Origin: Rhodanobacter spathiphylli B39
GTDB lineage: Bacteria; Pseudomonadota; Gammaproteobacteria; Xanthomonadales; Rhodanobacteraceae
Length of the DNA: 50,546 bases
Assembly: GCF_000264295.1 (NCBI RefSeq)
Contig: NZ_AJXT01000059.1
Span: 1 to 50,546, forward strand
Direction: 5' to 3'
Positions within the stretch are counted from its first letter, which is position 1; every line of letters begins with the position of its first letter. A model generated the notes under the pieces. It was not told the DNA's origin. It worked only from the letters and a program-made list of their open reading frames with translations, and ran no database searches. Below, one piece after another: positions 25,818-33,388 of the stretch. A program made the position numbers and the translations under genes.

Positions 25818-26450
25818 TCATTCGCGCTCGCCCAGCGGCAGCACGGTCTGCTGCAACTCGATGCGGCCGTCGCCTGCGCTGATCTTCTTGAACTCGGCGC
25901 GGCTCACCGAGACATAGCGGTCGTTGCCGCCGATCTCAACCTGCGGGCCGTCGGTGACGGCACGGCCGTGCTCATCCACGCGCACCACCATGGTCGCCTT
26001 GCGGCCGGTGTGGCAGATCGTCTTGATCTCTTCCAGGTTGTCGGCCCAGGCCAGCAGGTGGCGGCTGCCCTCGAACAGCTCGCCGCGAAAGTCGGTGCGC
26101 AGGCCGTAGGCCAGCACCGGGATGTTCAACCGGTCGACCACGTCGCTGATCTGCCACACCTGCGCCTTGCCGAGGAACTGCGCCTCATCGACGAAGACGC
26201 AGTTCAGCGCACCGCGTGCGGCGATATCCGCCTCGACCAGCGCAAACAGATCCTCGTCGCGGCTGAATCGGCGGGCATTCGCCTTCAGGCCAATCCGCGA
26301 CGCCACCACGCCTTCGCCGAAACGGTTGTCCAGCGCCGGCGTGAGGATCAGCGTGCGCATGCCGCGCTCGTGATAGTTGTACGCGCTCTGCAGCAGCGTG
26401 GTGGTCTTGCCGGCATTCATCGCCGAGTAATAGAAATAGAGCTTGGCCAT
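25818..26450 (-). CDS. tdk: Thymidine kinase
   Basis: Salvage enzyme phosphorylating thymidine to dTMP with ATP. The 210-residue protein has the type II P-loop SAMNAGKT (9-16), the DEAQF motif with catalytic E89 (VDEAQFL, 88-93), [16 protein letters not shown] (lasso entry) and [10 protein letters not shown] (173-182). The structural zinc site is degraded: where E. coli has CVCG and VCRKH, this protein has CHTG (146-149) and VSRAE, so at most one of the four cysteine/histidine ligand positions is kept. The length is normal and the rest intact, so it is likely active with a zinc-free lasso domain. Confidence 0.95.
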   Translation of the reverse strand: MAKLYFYYSAMNAGKTTTLLQSAYNYHERGMRTLILTPALDNRFGEGVVASRIGLKANARRFSRDEDLFALVEADIAARGALNCVFVDEAQFLGKAQVWQISDVVDRLNIPVLAYGLRTDFRGELFEGSRHLLAWADNLEEIKTICHTGRKATMVVRVDEHGRAVTDGPQVEIGGNDRYVSVSRAEFKKISAGDGRIELQQTVLPLGERE

Positions 26451-26577
26451 GGGGTCGGGATCGGGGCACAGGGAACGGGGAACGGAAACGGCAGGAGCAG
26501 CGCCGAGCCCGCACAGGCCGCCCAGTTTCTCACAGACTCCAAACGCCAGAGCCGCCCCTGTTCCCTGTTCCCCACCC
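26451..26577. repeat. Intergenic GGGAACGGGGAACGG inverted repeat region
   Basis: Between tdk and the halogenase-like gene, GGGAACGGGGAACGG (near 26470-26486) is matched by an inverted, slightly degenerate GTTCCCTGTTCCCC arm (near 26558-26573). Repeats of GGGAACGGGGAAC units are common in Xanthomonadales intergenic DNA. No gene or clear promoter is visible in the 127 bp. Confidence 0.5.
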
Positions 26578-27945
26578 CTACTCCCGATCCAGCGGCGTCG
26601 TGCCGCCGGTGAAGCGCAGGCGCGCCTGCGCCAGTCGATAGCGGTGCTCGTCGCGCCAGCGGCGCCAGTCGCGCAGGCCGCAGATCGCGTAGACCAGCTT
26701 GAACAGCTGCAGCCGCCACAGCACCTTCGGGGTGTCGAACAGGTCGCCGGCCAGCATCGAGATCACGCCCTGCTCCAGCTGCCAGGTGTTGCGGGGCTGG
26801 CGGAACATCTGCTGCATCACCGGACCGTTGAAGCGGTAGATGAAGAACGAGAAGCGGGCCATGCCGGCGCGCTGGCGCTTTTCGAGCTTGCGCAGCAGCG
26901 ACAGTTCGCGCGACGGCTCGCGCAACGCCTGGTCGACCACCTCGGCCGCCTGCTCGGCCCCGCTCATCGCCAGGTACACGCCGGAGGAAAACACCGGATC
27001 GAGGAAGGCGAACGCGTCGCCGACCAGAATCCAGCCCGGTCCGCCCATGCAGGTGGAGTCGTAAGAGTAGTTGCCGGTGACGCGCACCTCGTTGTCGATC
27101 AGCTCGGCATGCTGCACGCGTTGCCACAGCGCCGGGCTGAGCTTCAGCGTGTCGAGCAGGAAGTCGACGCTGCGGCCCTTGCGCTGTTTTAGATACTCCG
27201 GCCGGCACACCGCGCCCACACTCATCACGCCATCGGGCAGCGGGATCATCCACATCCAGCCGTAGCCGAAGCTGTAGATGCTGATGTTGCCCGCGTCTTC
27301 GCCGGCGCGCGTTTCGGCGCCGCGGAAGTGGCCGAAGATCGCTGCGCTCTGGTGCTGGCCGTTCTTGCGGCGCAGCTTCTTCTTCGACGCCAGCAAGGCA
27401 TCGCGACCGCTGGCGTCGACCACGTAGCGGGCCTGGATCGCGTAGCTGTCGCCCTGGTCGGTCTTCACGTCCAGCCAGCTCTCGCGGGCGCCGCGCTGCT
27501 CGACCTGCACCACCTCGTGACCTTCGCGCGCATCGGCGCCGGATTCGCGGGCGTGGTCGTAGAGCATCCTGTCGAAATCCTGCCGCCACACCTGGAACGC
27601 ATGCGGCGGGCTCTGCCCGATCGCGCGGGCGAACGCGTAGGTGTTGTAGCCGCGTTCGTTGTCGGCCTCGAAATCGGCGCCGGGCTTGAACACGCCCATC
27701 GCGCGCACCTTGTCCAGCACGCCGAGGCGCTCGAACACCGGCAGGTTCATCGGCAGCAGCGACTCGCCGATATGGAAACGCGGGTGATGCGCCTTCTCCA
27801 GCGCGATCACCTTGTAACCCTTGCGCGCCAGCAGCGTCGCCGCGGTGCTGCCGCCCGGGCCGCCACCGATCACCACCACGTCACACTGTTCCACCTGCTG
27901 CTCTGCCTGCTGCTCTGCCTGCTGCTCTGCCTGCTGCTCCGCCAT
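26578..27945 (-). CDS. FAD-dependent halogenase-like oxidoreductase
   Basis: A 455-residue flavoprotein. The dinucleotide motif [17 protein letters not shown] (27-43) is followed by HIGESLLP. A lysine in FKPGADF (K87) sits where flavin halogenases place their catalytic lysine, and WMWMIP (230-235) matches the WxWxIP halogenase signature. [19 protein letters not shown] closes the FAD site. Similar proteins halogenate aromatic or polyene scaffolds, and one belongs to aryl-polyene pigment loci of Xanthomonadales; here no pigment genes adjoin, so the substrate is unknown. The start at 27945 is fixed by GGGGAGAGG on the minus strand. The first residues are four copies of AEQQ encoded by a 12-bp tandem repeat. 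Confidence 0.85.
   Translation of the reverse strand: MAEQQAEQQAEQQAEQQVEQCDVVVIGGGPGGSTAATLLARKGYKVIALEKAHHPRFHIGESLLPMNLPVFERLGVLDKVRAMGVFKPGADFEADNERGYNTYAFARAIGQSPPHAFQVWRQDFDRMLYDHARESGADAREGHEVVQVEQRGARESWLDVKTDQGDSYAIQARYVVDASGRDALLASKKKLRRKNGQHQSAAIFGHFRGAETRAGEDAGNISIYSFGYGWMWMIPLPDGVMSVGAVCRPEYLKQRKGRSVDFLLDTLKLSPALWQRVQHAELIDNEVRVTGNYSYDSTCMGGPGWILVGDAFAFLDPVFSSGVYLAMSGAEQAAEVVDQALREPSRELSLLRKLEKRQRAGMARFSFFIYRFNGPVMQQMFRQPRNTWQLEQGVISMLAGDLFDTPKVLWRLQLFKLVYAICGLRDWRRWRDEHRYRLAQARLRFTGGTTPLDRE
27895..27942. repeat. 12-bp tandem repeat, four copies, in the halogenase-like gene
   Basis: Four head-to-tail copies of CTGCTGCTCTGC (the last with one change) encode (AEQQ)4 on the minus strand immediately after the start codon. 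The unit is a multiple of three, so copy-number change would alter tail length but not frame. Confidence 0.9.
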
Positions 27946-28049
27946 GCCTCTCCCCAGCGACTGTCGTGGGCGGATTATGGCCGAAGCGCGGCGGCGCGCC
28001 AGCGAGGCTCTGCTAACATCGGACTCCGCATCACGCACTGTTCCGATCC

Positions 28050-30032
28050 ATGCTCAACCCCCAACAACAGGCCGCCGTCGAACACTGCGAGGGGCCGCTG
28101 CTCGTGCTGGCCGGCGCCGGTTCCGGCAAGACCAGCGTGATCACCCAGAAGATCGCGTACCTGATCCAGCGTCGCAAGCTCAGTGCGCACAAGATCGCCG
28201 CCATCACCTTCACCAACAAGGCCGCGAAGGAGATGCGCGAGCGCGTGGCGAAGCTGGTCAGCAGCGAGGACGCGGCCGCGCTCACCGTGAGCACCTTCCA
28301 CGCGCTGGGCCTGAAGTTCCTGCAGATCGAGCATGCGCGCGCCGGCCTGCGCCGCGGCTTCTCGGTGCTGGACGCGGACGACAGCAGCGGCATCGTCAAG
28401 GAGCTGGCGCCCAAGGGCGTGAAGAACGACGTGCTGTTCGGCATCCGCAACCTGCTCAGCCGCGCCAAGAATGGCGGGCTGTCGCCGGAGGAAGCGCTGG
28501 CCGCCGCGCGCAGCCCGCGCGAGATCGAGGCCGCCACCATCTACGACCTGTACCAGCAGCGCCTGAGCGCGTTCAACGCCGTGGATTTCGACGATCTGAT
28601 CCGGCTGCCGCTGCGCATCCTGGAGTCCGACGCCGAATGCCGCGAGGCGTGGCGCGAGCGTTTCCGCTACCTGCTGGTGGACGAATACCAGGACACCAAT
28701 GACGCGCAGTACCGCCTGCTGAAAGCGCTGACCGGCGAGCGCGGCGGGATCACCTGCGTGGGCGACGACGACCAGTCGATCTACGCCTGGCGCGGCGCCA
28801 ACCCGGAGAACATCGACCAGCTCGGCCGCGACTGGCCGAACCTGCGCGTGATCAAGCTGGAGCAGAACTACCGCTGCGGCAAGCGCATCCTGCGCACGGC
28901 CAACAAGCTGATCGCCAACAACCCGCACCTGCACGAAAAGAAGCTGTGGAGCGAGCACCCCGAAGGCGCGCCGATCCGCGTGCTGGAATGCAAGGAAGCC
29001 GAACACGAGGCCGAGCGCGTGGCCGCGATCGCCACCACCCTGGCCGAGAAGCACAAGGCGCGCTGGGACGACATGGCGATCCTGTACCGGGGCAACTTCC
29101 AGGCGCGGCCGCTGGAAAAGGCGCTGCGCCTGGCGCGGATTCCCTACCACCTCACCGGCGCGCTGAGTTTCCTCGACCGCGCCGAGGTGAAGGACATCCT
29201 GTGCTATCTGCGCCTGCTGACCAATCCCAGCGACGACGCCGCCTTCCTGCGCGTGGTGAACGTGCCCAAACGCGAGATCGGCGCGACCACGCTGGAGAAG
29301 CTGGGCCAGCTTGCGCAGTCGCGTTACTCGTCCCTGCTCGACGCCACCCGCAGCGACGGCGTGCTGCGCCAGCTCACCCCGCGCCCGGCGGCGGCGCTGG
29401 CCTCGTTCGCCAACCTGCTGGACGAACTGCGCAGCGCCTCGCTGCACGAGAACGCCGCCGACCTGGTCGAACTGATCCTGAAGCGCACCGGCTACGCCGC
29501 GCAGATCATCGCCGGCACGCCCGACGCCAGCGCGCGCGAGCGCAAGCTGGGCAACCTGCAGGAACTGGCCGGCTGGTTCCGTGCGATGCAGAAAGGTGGC
29601 AACACGGCAGGCGACCTCGCCTCGCAGCTGGCCCTGCTCAGCCACGCCGATCGCGACGAGCCGGGCAACGCGGTGCGCATGATGACGATGCACGCGGCCA
29701 AGGGCCTGGAGTTCCGCTTCGTCTTCATCGTCGGCTGCGAAGACGGCACCCTGCCGCACGAAGGCGCGATCGACGAAGGTCGGGTCGAGGAAGAACGCCG
29801 GTTGATGTACGTGGGCATCACCCGCGCCAAGGAGCTGCTGACGCTGTCGTGGTGCGCGCAGACCAAACGCTACGGCGAAGTCCACCGCAACCAGCCCAGC
29901 CGCTTCCTGCACGAACTGCCGCAGGACGACCTGCACTGGCAGGGCAAGGACCCCGAAGCGGACAAGGAAGTGACCCGCGAAACCGCCGAGTCGCACATGG
30001 CGCGGATCAAGGCGATGCTGGCCAGCGGGTGA
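28050..30032 (+). CDS. rep: ATP-dependent DNA helicase Rep
   Basis: A 660-residue superfamily 1A 3'-5' helicase assisting replication forks past protein blocks. Walker A is AGAGSGKT (21-28); motif Ia TFTNKAAKEMRERV, motif II DEYQDTN (about 211-217), motif III GDDDQSIYAWRGA, motif IV LEQNYRC, motif V MTMHAAKGLEF and motif VI VGITRAKELL are all present. QDDLHWQ and a short tail end it at Rep rather than UvrD length. The start at 28050 is the family start. The stop codon lies inside the first unit of a 7-bp tandem repeat. Confidence 0.96.
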   Translation: MLNPQQQAAVEHCEGPLLVLAGAGSGKTSVITQKIAYLIQRRKLSAHKIAAITFTNKAAKEMRERVAKLVSSEDAAALTVSTFHALGLKFLQIEHARAGLRRGFSVLDADDSSGIVKELAPKGVKNDVLFGIRNLLSRAKNGGLSPEEALAAARSPREIEAATIYDLYQQRLSAFNAVDFDDLIRLPLRILESDAECREAWRERFRYLLVDEYQDTNDAQYRLLKALTGERGGITCVGDDDQSIYAWRGANPENIDQLGRDWPNLRVIKLEQNYRCGKRILRTANKLIANNPHLHEKKLWSEHPEGAPIRVLECKEAEHEAERVAAIATTLAEKHKARWDDMAILYRGNFQARPLEKALRLARIPYHLTGALSFLDRAEVKDILCYLRLLTNPSDDAAFLRVVNVPKREIGATTLEKLGQLAQSRYSSLLDATRSDGVLRQLTPRPAAALASFANLLDELRSASLHENAADLVELILKRTGYAAQIIAGTPDASARERKLGNLQELAGWFRAMQKGGNTAGDLASQLALLSHADRDEPGNAVRMMTMHAAKGLEFRFVFIVGCEDGTLPHEGAIDEGRVEEERRLMYVGITRAKELLTLSWCAQTKRYGEVHRNQPSRFLHELPQDDLHWQGKDPEADKEVTRETAESHMARIKAMLASG

Positions 30033-30056
30033 TTCGGGATTCGGGATTCGGGATTC
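30031..30056. repeat. GATTCGG tandem repeat
   Basis: Three and a half copies of a 7-bp unit (GATTCGG) begin within the rep stop codon and fill most of the 43-bp gap to the next gene's end. GGGATTCGGGATTC runs are frequent in Xanthomonadales intergenic DNA. Confidence 0.85.
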
Positions 30057-30075
30057 AACCAGGCATCGCCCACGC

Positions 30076-31107
30076 TTACAGCAGGTTCTCCGCTTCCAGT
30101 TCGCTCTTCAGGTAGGCGTAGTAGATCGGCGCGGCGATCACGCCCGGCAGGCCGAACGCGGCTTCCATCAGCAGCATCGCCACCAGCAGTTCCCAGGCGC
30201 GCGCCCGGATCTGGGTGCCCACGATGCGCGCGTTGAGGAAGTATTCCAGCTTGTGGATCAGGATCAGGAACACCAGCGCGGCGATGCCCACCCCCAGCGA
30301 CACGGACAGCCCCGCCACCGCGATCGCGGTGTTGGAGATCAGGTTGCCCAGCACCGGCAGCAGGCCGACCACGAAGGTCACCACCACCAGGGTCTTGGCC
30401 AACGGCACATGGATGCCCATCAACGGCAGCACGCCGAGCAGGAAGATCGCGGTGAACACGGTGTTGATCAGCGAGATCTTGATCTGCGCGAACACGATAT
30501 TGTGGAAGGCCTCGGCCAGGCGCTGGCAACGCTGGCTCAGCGCGGCGGACAACGGCCCCATCTGGTGCGCGGGACGGGTGCGGCTGAGCGCCACGATCGC
30601 CCCCAGAACCAGGCCGATGATGATGTGCACGAACACGCGCACCGCGCCCTTGCCGGCCAGTTGCAGGGTTGCCGCGTGCTTGCGCGCCAGTTCGATCGCG
30701 CCCACGCGCAGGTCGTCCATGCTGTCGGGCAGGTTGTTCACCAGCAGCGGCGGCAACTGGGCGCGGGCCTTTTCCACCAGCGGCATCAACTGCTGCTGCC
30801 ACAGCAGCTGCGGGTTGCCGATCTCGTTGTGGAACAGGCTGATCGCGCCCAGGATCAGCAGGATCAGCAGGCCCACCACCACCGCGCCCAGCACCGCCAC
30901 CACCACCACGCGTGCCCGGTCGCCGGAAATGCGCCGCCCCAGCAGCGGCACCATCGCCTGGACCAGTTCGAACACCAGCAGGCCGGCCAGTAGCGCCGGC
31001 AGCAGGTGGATCTCGATGACCAGCAGCAGTACCGCCGCGGTCAGCACGTAGCTCGCGTAACGGATGGCCGGCGAAGGCGCGCGCGAGGCGGGCAGGGAGG
31101 AATCCAT
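30076..31107 (-). CDS. AI-2E family transporter (PerM/YdgG-like)
   Basis: A 343-residue inner membrane protein with about seven membrane segments: two close together at the N-terminus (about 18-50), one at 62-82, then a soluble loop with helical segments (about 90-150), and four or more from 160 to the end. The GLVLGAIVALSR, LPVLGNLISNTAIAV and GLPGVIAAPIYYAYLKSE stretches are typical. Family members are proposed exporters of small molecules or ions; the autoinducer-2 name comes from one member and should not be read as function here. The ATG at 31107 is preceded on the minus strand by a long open frame lacking conserved sequence. Confidence 0.85.
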   Translation of the reverse strand: MDSSLPASRAPSPAIRYASYVLTAAVLLLVIEIHLLPALLAGLLVFELVQAMVPLLGRRISGDRARVVVVAVLGAVVVGLLILLILGAISLFHNEIGNPQLLWQQQLMPLVEKARAQLPPLLVNNLPDSMDDLRVGAIELARKHAATLQLAGKGAVRVFVHIIIGLVLGAIVALSRTRPAHQMGPLSAALSQRCQRLAEAFHNIVFAQIKISLINTVFTAIFLLGVLPLMGIHVPLAKTLVVVTFVVGLLPVLGNLISNTAIAVAGLSVSLGVGIAALVFLILIHKLEYFLNARIVGTQIRARAWELLVAMLLMEAAFGLPGVIAAPIYYAYLKSELEAENLL

Positions 31108-31245
31108 GCGGGTGAAGTCGTGGCGGCGGGGACGCCAGTCTGTCAGCAGGCCGCCGCCGCGGCCAGCCCCGCCATGCGACTGTCGTAGACTCCGTTCATG
31201 CTCTCGTACCGCATCAGCTCCAGTTCGTCTTGCCAAGGATTCCCC

Positions 31246-32142
31246 ATGTCACTGCGTCTTTCCTCGACCCTGCTCGCGCTCGCCCTGCTGGCCGGTTGCG
31301 CCGCCGCACCCACGCAGCGCGCGGCCGTCACGCCGCCCGCGGCGTCCCCACCTGTCGCCACGCCGACGGTCGCCGCCAACGACAACCTCAACGCGGTGGC
31401 GTGGAGCCAGCACGCGATCGAACATGACCTGATCTACCTGCAGACTTACCGCGACGCTCAGTCGCGCCTGCTAGCCGCGCTGCATGACCGCCACTGGGAT
31501 GCGCTGGGCCGCAACGATCGCACCACGCCGCTGAAGGGCCTCAAGCCCGCCGTGATCCTGGACATCGACGAAACCGTGCTGGACAACTCGCCATCCGCTG
31601 CCCGCATGATCCAGGGCAACCGCGAGTACAACGAGGCCGAGTGGGCCGCCTGGTGCCGCGAGGCCATCGCCCGCGCCCTGCCCGGCGCCGTGGAGTTCAC
31701 CCAGTTCGCGGCGAAGCACGGGATCGCGGTGATCTACATCTCCAACCGCGCGAAGGATCTGGATCAGGTCACCCTGGCCAACCTGCGCAAGGCCGGCCTG
31801 CCGGTTGCCGGCCCGGAATCGTTCCTGGGCCTGGGCACCGTGGTCGAGGGCTGCGAACAGGCCGGCTCGGAGAAGGGTTGCCGCCGCCAGCTGGTGGCCC
31901 GGCACTACCGCGTGCTGATGCAGTTCGGCGACCAGATCGGCGACTTCGTCGACGTGCCGCTGAACACGCTTGATGGCCGGCGCAAGGCGGTGGCCGACTA
32001 TCTGCCGTGGATCGGCACGCGCTGGTTCGTGCTGCCCAACCCCACCTACGGCTCGTGGGAACCGGCGCTGTTCGACAACGATTGGTCCGCCTCGCCCGAC
32101 CAGCGTCGCCAAAAGAAGATCGAGGCCTTGCGCACGCACTGA
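31246..32142 (+). CDS. 5'-nucleotidase/acid phosphatase lipoprotein, e(P4) family
   Basis: A 298-residue HAD-type acid phosphatase (class C). The signal peptide ends in lipobox LAGC (cysteine 18), so it is a lipoprotein, probably in the outer membrane. The signature DIDETVLDNS begins at 106 (D106 nucleophile, D108). SNRAKD is motif II and FGDQIGDFVD is motif IV. In Haemophilus e(P4) this activity dephosphorylates NMN and nucleotides for uptake. The ATG at 31246 has AAGGA (31235-31239) ahead of it. The Pro/Ala/Thr-rich stretch after the lipid anchor (19-45) is probably a flexible linker. It is divergent from the AI-2E family gene. Confidence 0.93.
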   Translation: MSLRLSSTLLALALLAGCAAAPTQRAAVTPPAASPPVATPTVAANDNLNAVAWSQHAIEHDLIYLQTYRDAQSRLLAALHDRHWDALGRNDRTTPLKGLKPAVILDIDETVLDNSPSAARMIQGNREYNEAEWAAWCREAIARALPGAVEFTQFAAKHGIAVIYISNRAKDLDQVTLANLRKAGLPVAGPESFLGLGTVVEGCEQAGSEKGCRRQLVARHYRVLMQFGDQIGDFVDVPLNTLDGRRKAVADYLPWIGTRWFVLPNPTYGSWEPALFDNDWSASPDQRRQKKIEALRTH

Positions 32143-32166
32143 TCCACACAATTAAATCAATAACTT

Positions 32167-32189
32167 GCAACACAAAAGAAAAGTGTTGC
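32167..32189. promoter_or_regulatory. Inverted repeat overlapping the candidate sRNA -35 element
   Basis: GCAACAC (32167-32173) and GTGTTGC (32183-32189) form a perfect 7-bp dyad around an A-rich 9-nt spacer. The right arm overlaps the TTGCCT hexamer at 32186. It could be an operator, or the weak end of the phosphatase transcript; no U-run follows. Confidence 0.35.
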
Positions 32190-32214
32190 CTCAGCTTTGA
32201 CGAATCGTTAATAT
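32186..32214 (+). promoter_or_regulatory. Sigma-70-like promoter of a candidate small RNA
   Basis: TTGCCT (32186-32191), a 17-nt spacer, and TAATAT (32209-32214), in an unusually AT-rich patch of an otherwise GC-rich region. The predicted start is near 32221. Confidence 0.5.
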
Positions 32215-32220
32215 CTCGCT

Positions 32221-32319
32221 GCCGACACCTGCTGACCGAAGTGCATTGCAGGCAAGGCCATTTCCCTTCCGGCCCTGCCGGATTTCCCCGCGAGGCCAGC
32301 GCCCGCGGGGTTTTCTTTT
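32221..32319 (+). ncRNA. Candidate intergenic small RNA of about 98 nt
   Basis: A stand-alone transcription unit is suggested by the promoter at 32186-32214 and a strong intrinsic terminator at 32286-32319. Between them, GGCA-A-GGCC (32251-32259) pairs with GGCC-C-TGCC (32271-32279) in a hairpin with one mismatch. No start codon with a ribosome binding site and no conserved peptide are visible. It lacks the GGAAGGAAGCA-type loop of 4.5S RNA and is too short for 6S or tmRNA. The downstream gene starts 117 bp after the terminator, so this is not simply its leader. An attenuator-like leader of the lipoprotein gene is the main alternative. Confidence 0.42.
32286..32319 (+). terminator. Strong intrinsic terminator
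   Basis: CCCCGCG (32286-32292) pairs with CGCGGGG (32304-32310), followed directly by TTTTCTTTT. It ends the candidate small RNA and perhaps read-through from the acid phosphatase gene. Confidence 0.85.
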
Positions 32320-32436
32320 GGCGGCCTCGCAAAAACCTGCAGCCGCGCTTGTCTCGCCCTCGCCACGCCCCTTACCCTGCGCGCCTGCCCGCCAGGCGGC
32401 GCATCCGCGCCCGCTCCCCACGCGAGAACCGATTCG

Positions 32437-33363
32437 ATGCGCCTGCCCGTCCTGCGTCACGCCCTGCTGCTCTTCGCCGCCCTGCTGCTGGCTGGCTGCC
32501 ACGGCAAGGACGAGCCGGCACAGGCCGGCGGCAGCACGCCCGAAGCGGCGCTGCAGTCGTCGGTGGACCTGCTCCGCAGCGGTGACCTCAACGGGCTGTG
32601 GAAGCACCTGCTGCCGCCAGCCGACTACGCCAGCATGCGCGCGGACTGGGCCCTGCAACAGCGCCACGCCCAGCCGGACAGCGCCGGGCAACGCGCCCGC
32701 TTCAGCGAAACCCTGCGCAAGCTGACGGCCCCGGACGCGGAGGACACCCTGTATGCGGAACTGCAGCCGAAGCTGGCGCAGATGCAGCAGCAGTACCAGG
32801 ACCAGTTGCCGGTACTGGCCAGCGTGGGCGAGGCGATCCTGAAGCGTTCCATCGCGCGGAGCCCGAGCCTGGGCGAGACGCAGAAAGCCCAGCTCGGCAG
32901 CGTGCTGGACGCCTTGCTGCCGTGGGCGCAGCAGGCCCCGTGGTTCGACGCGGCCCATGCGAAACAGGCGATCGGCGTGGCCGTGGCCACCGCCCGCAAG
33001 CTGGACATCAAGGATGCCGACCAGCTGCGCAGCCTGGATTTCGACACCACCATGACCAGGTACGCGACCGCCTACGCAGGCGCCAAGCAGCTGCTGGCGA
33101 TCTACGGCCTGTCGATCGATCAGACGCTGGACTCGGTCCGCCTCACCCCGCTGACGAACGGCAACGGCCACGCCGTGGTGAAGATCGACTACACCCTGCT
33201 CGGCAAGCCGCTGTCCGCCGAAGCGAAAATGGTCGAGGAAAACGGTCGCTGGTACAACGAGGAATTGCTGGCGAATGCCCGCCGCTCGCACGCCCGGCTG
33301 CAGCAGCAGGCGGCCGTGGCCGGCACGGTCGCCGCCGCGGCCAGCCCCGTAACGAAAGACTGA
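32437..33363 (+). CDS. Hypothetical lipoprotein
   Basis: A 308-residue lipoprotein (lipobox LAGC, C21). The mature part is mostly helical. GGSTPEAALQSSVDLLRSGDLNGLWKHLLP (about 31-60) looks like the start of a DUF4878/nuclear-transport-factor-like fold, and the C-terminal part GHAVVKIDYTLLGKPLSAEAKMVEENGRWYNEELLA (about 243-278) has the strand pattern and the closing E-N-G-x-W-Y of such domains. I do not recognise a specific family. It is followed after 25 bp by plsB and may be cotranscribed, but no functional link is evident. Confidence 0.75.
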   Translation: MRLPVLRHALLLFAALLLAGCHGKDEPAQAGGSTPEAALQSSVDLLRSGDLNGLWKHLLPPADYASMRADWALQQRHAQPDSAGQRARFSETLRKLTAPDAEDTLYAELQPKLAQMQQQYQDQLPVLASVGEAILKRSIARSPSLGETQKAQLGSVLDALLPWAQQAPWFDAAHAKQAIGVAVATARKLDIKDADQLRSLDFDTTMTRYATAYAGAKQLLAIYGLSIDQTLDSVRLTPLTNGNGHAVVKIDYTLLGKPLSAEAKMVEENGRWYNEELLANARRSHARLQQQAAVAGTVAAAASPVTKD

Positions 33364-33388
33364 TCCGCCCAACCGTTAGAATAGGCGG

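Noticed and set aside
27895..27942. Phase variation through the 12-bp repeat.
   Set aside because: The unit is a multiple of three, so copy-number change cannot switch the gene off by frameshift; only tail length would change.
30031..30056. Tandem repeat considered as a CRISPR-like array.
   Set aside because: Units are 7 bp and directly adjacent with no spacers; nothing resembling cas genes is in the window.
30076..31107. Assignment as an autoinducer-2 exporter.
   Set aside because: The family name derives from one member; nothing here (no luxS or lsr genes nearby) supports quorum sensing.
32221..32319. The small RNA candidate as 4.5S/SRP RNA or 6S RNA.
   Set aside because: It lacks the GGAAGGAAGCA-type conserved loop of 4.5S RNA and is about half the length of 6S RNA.
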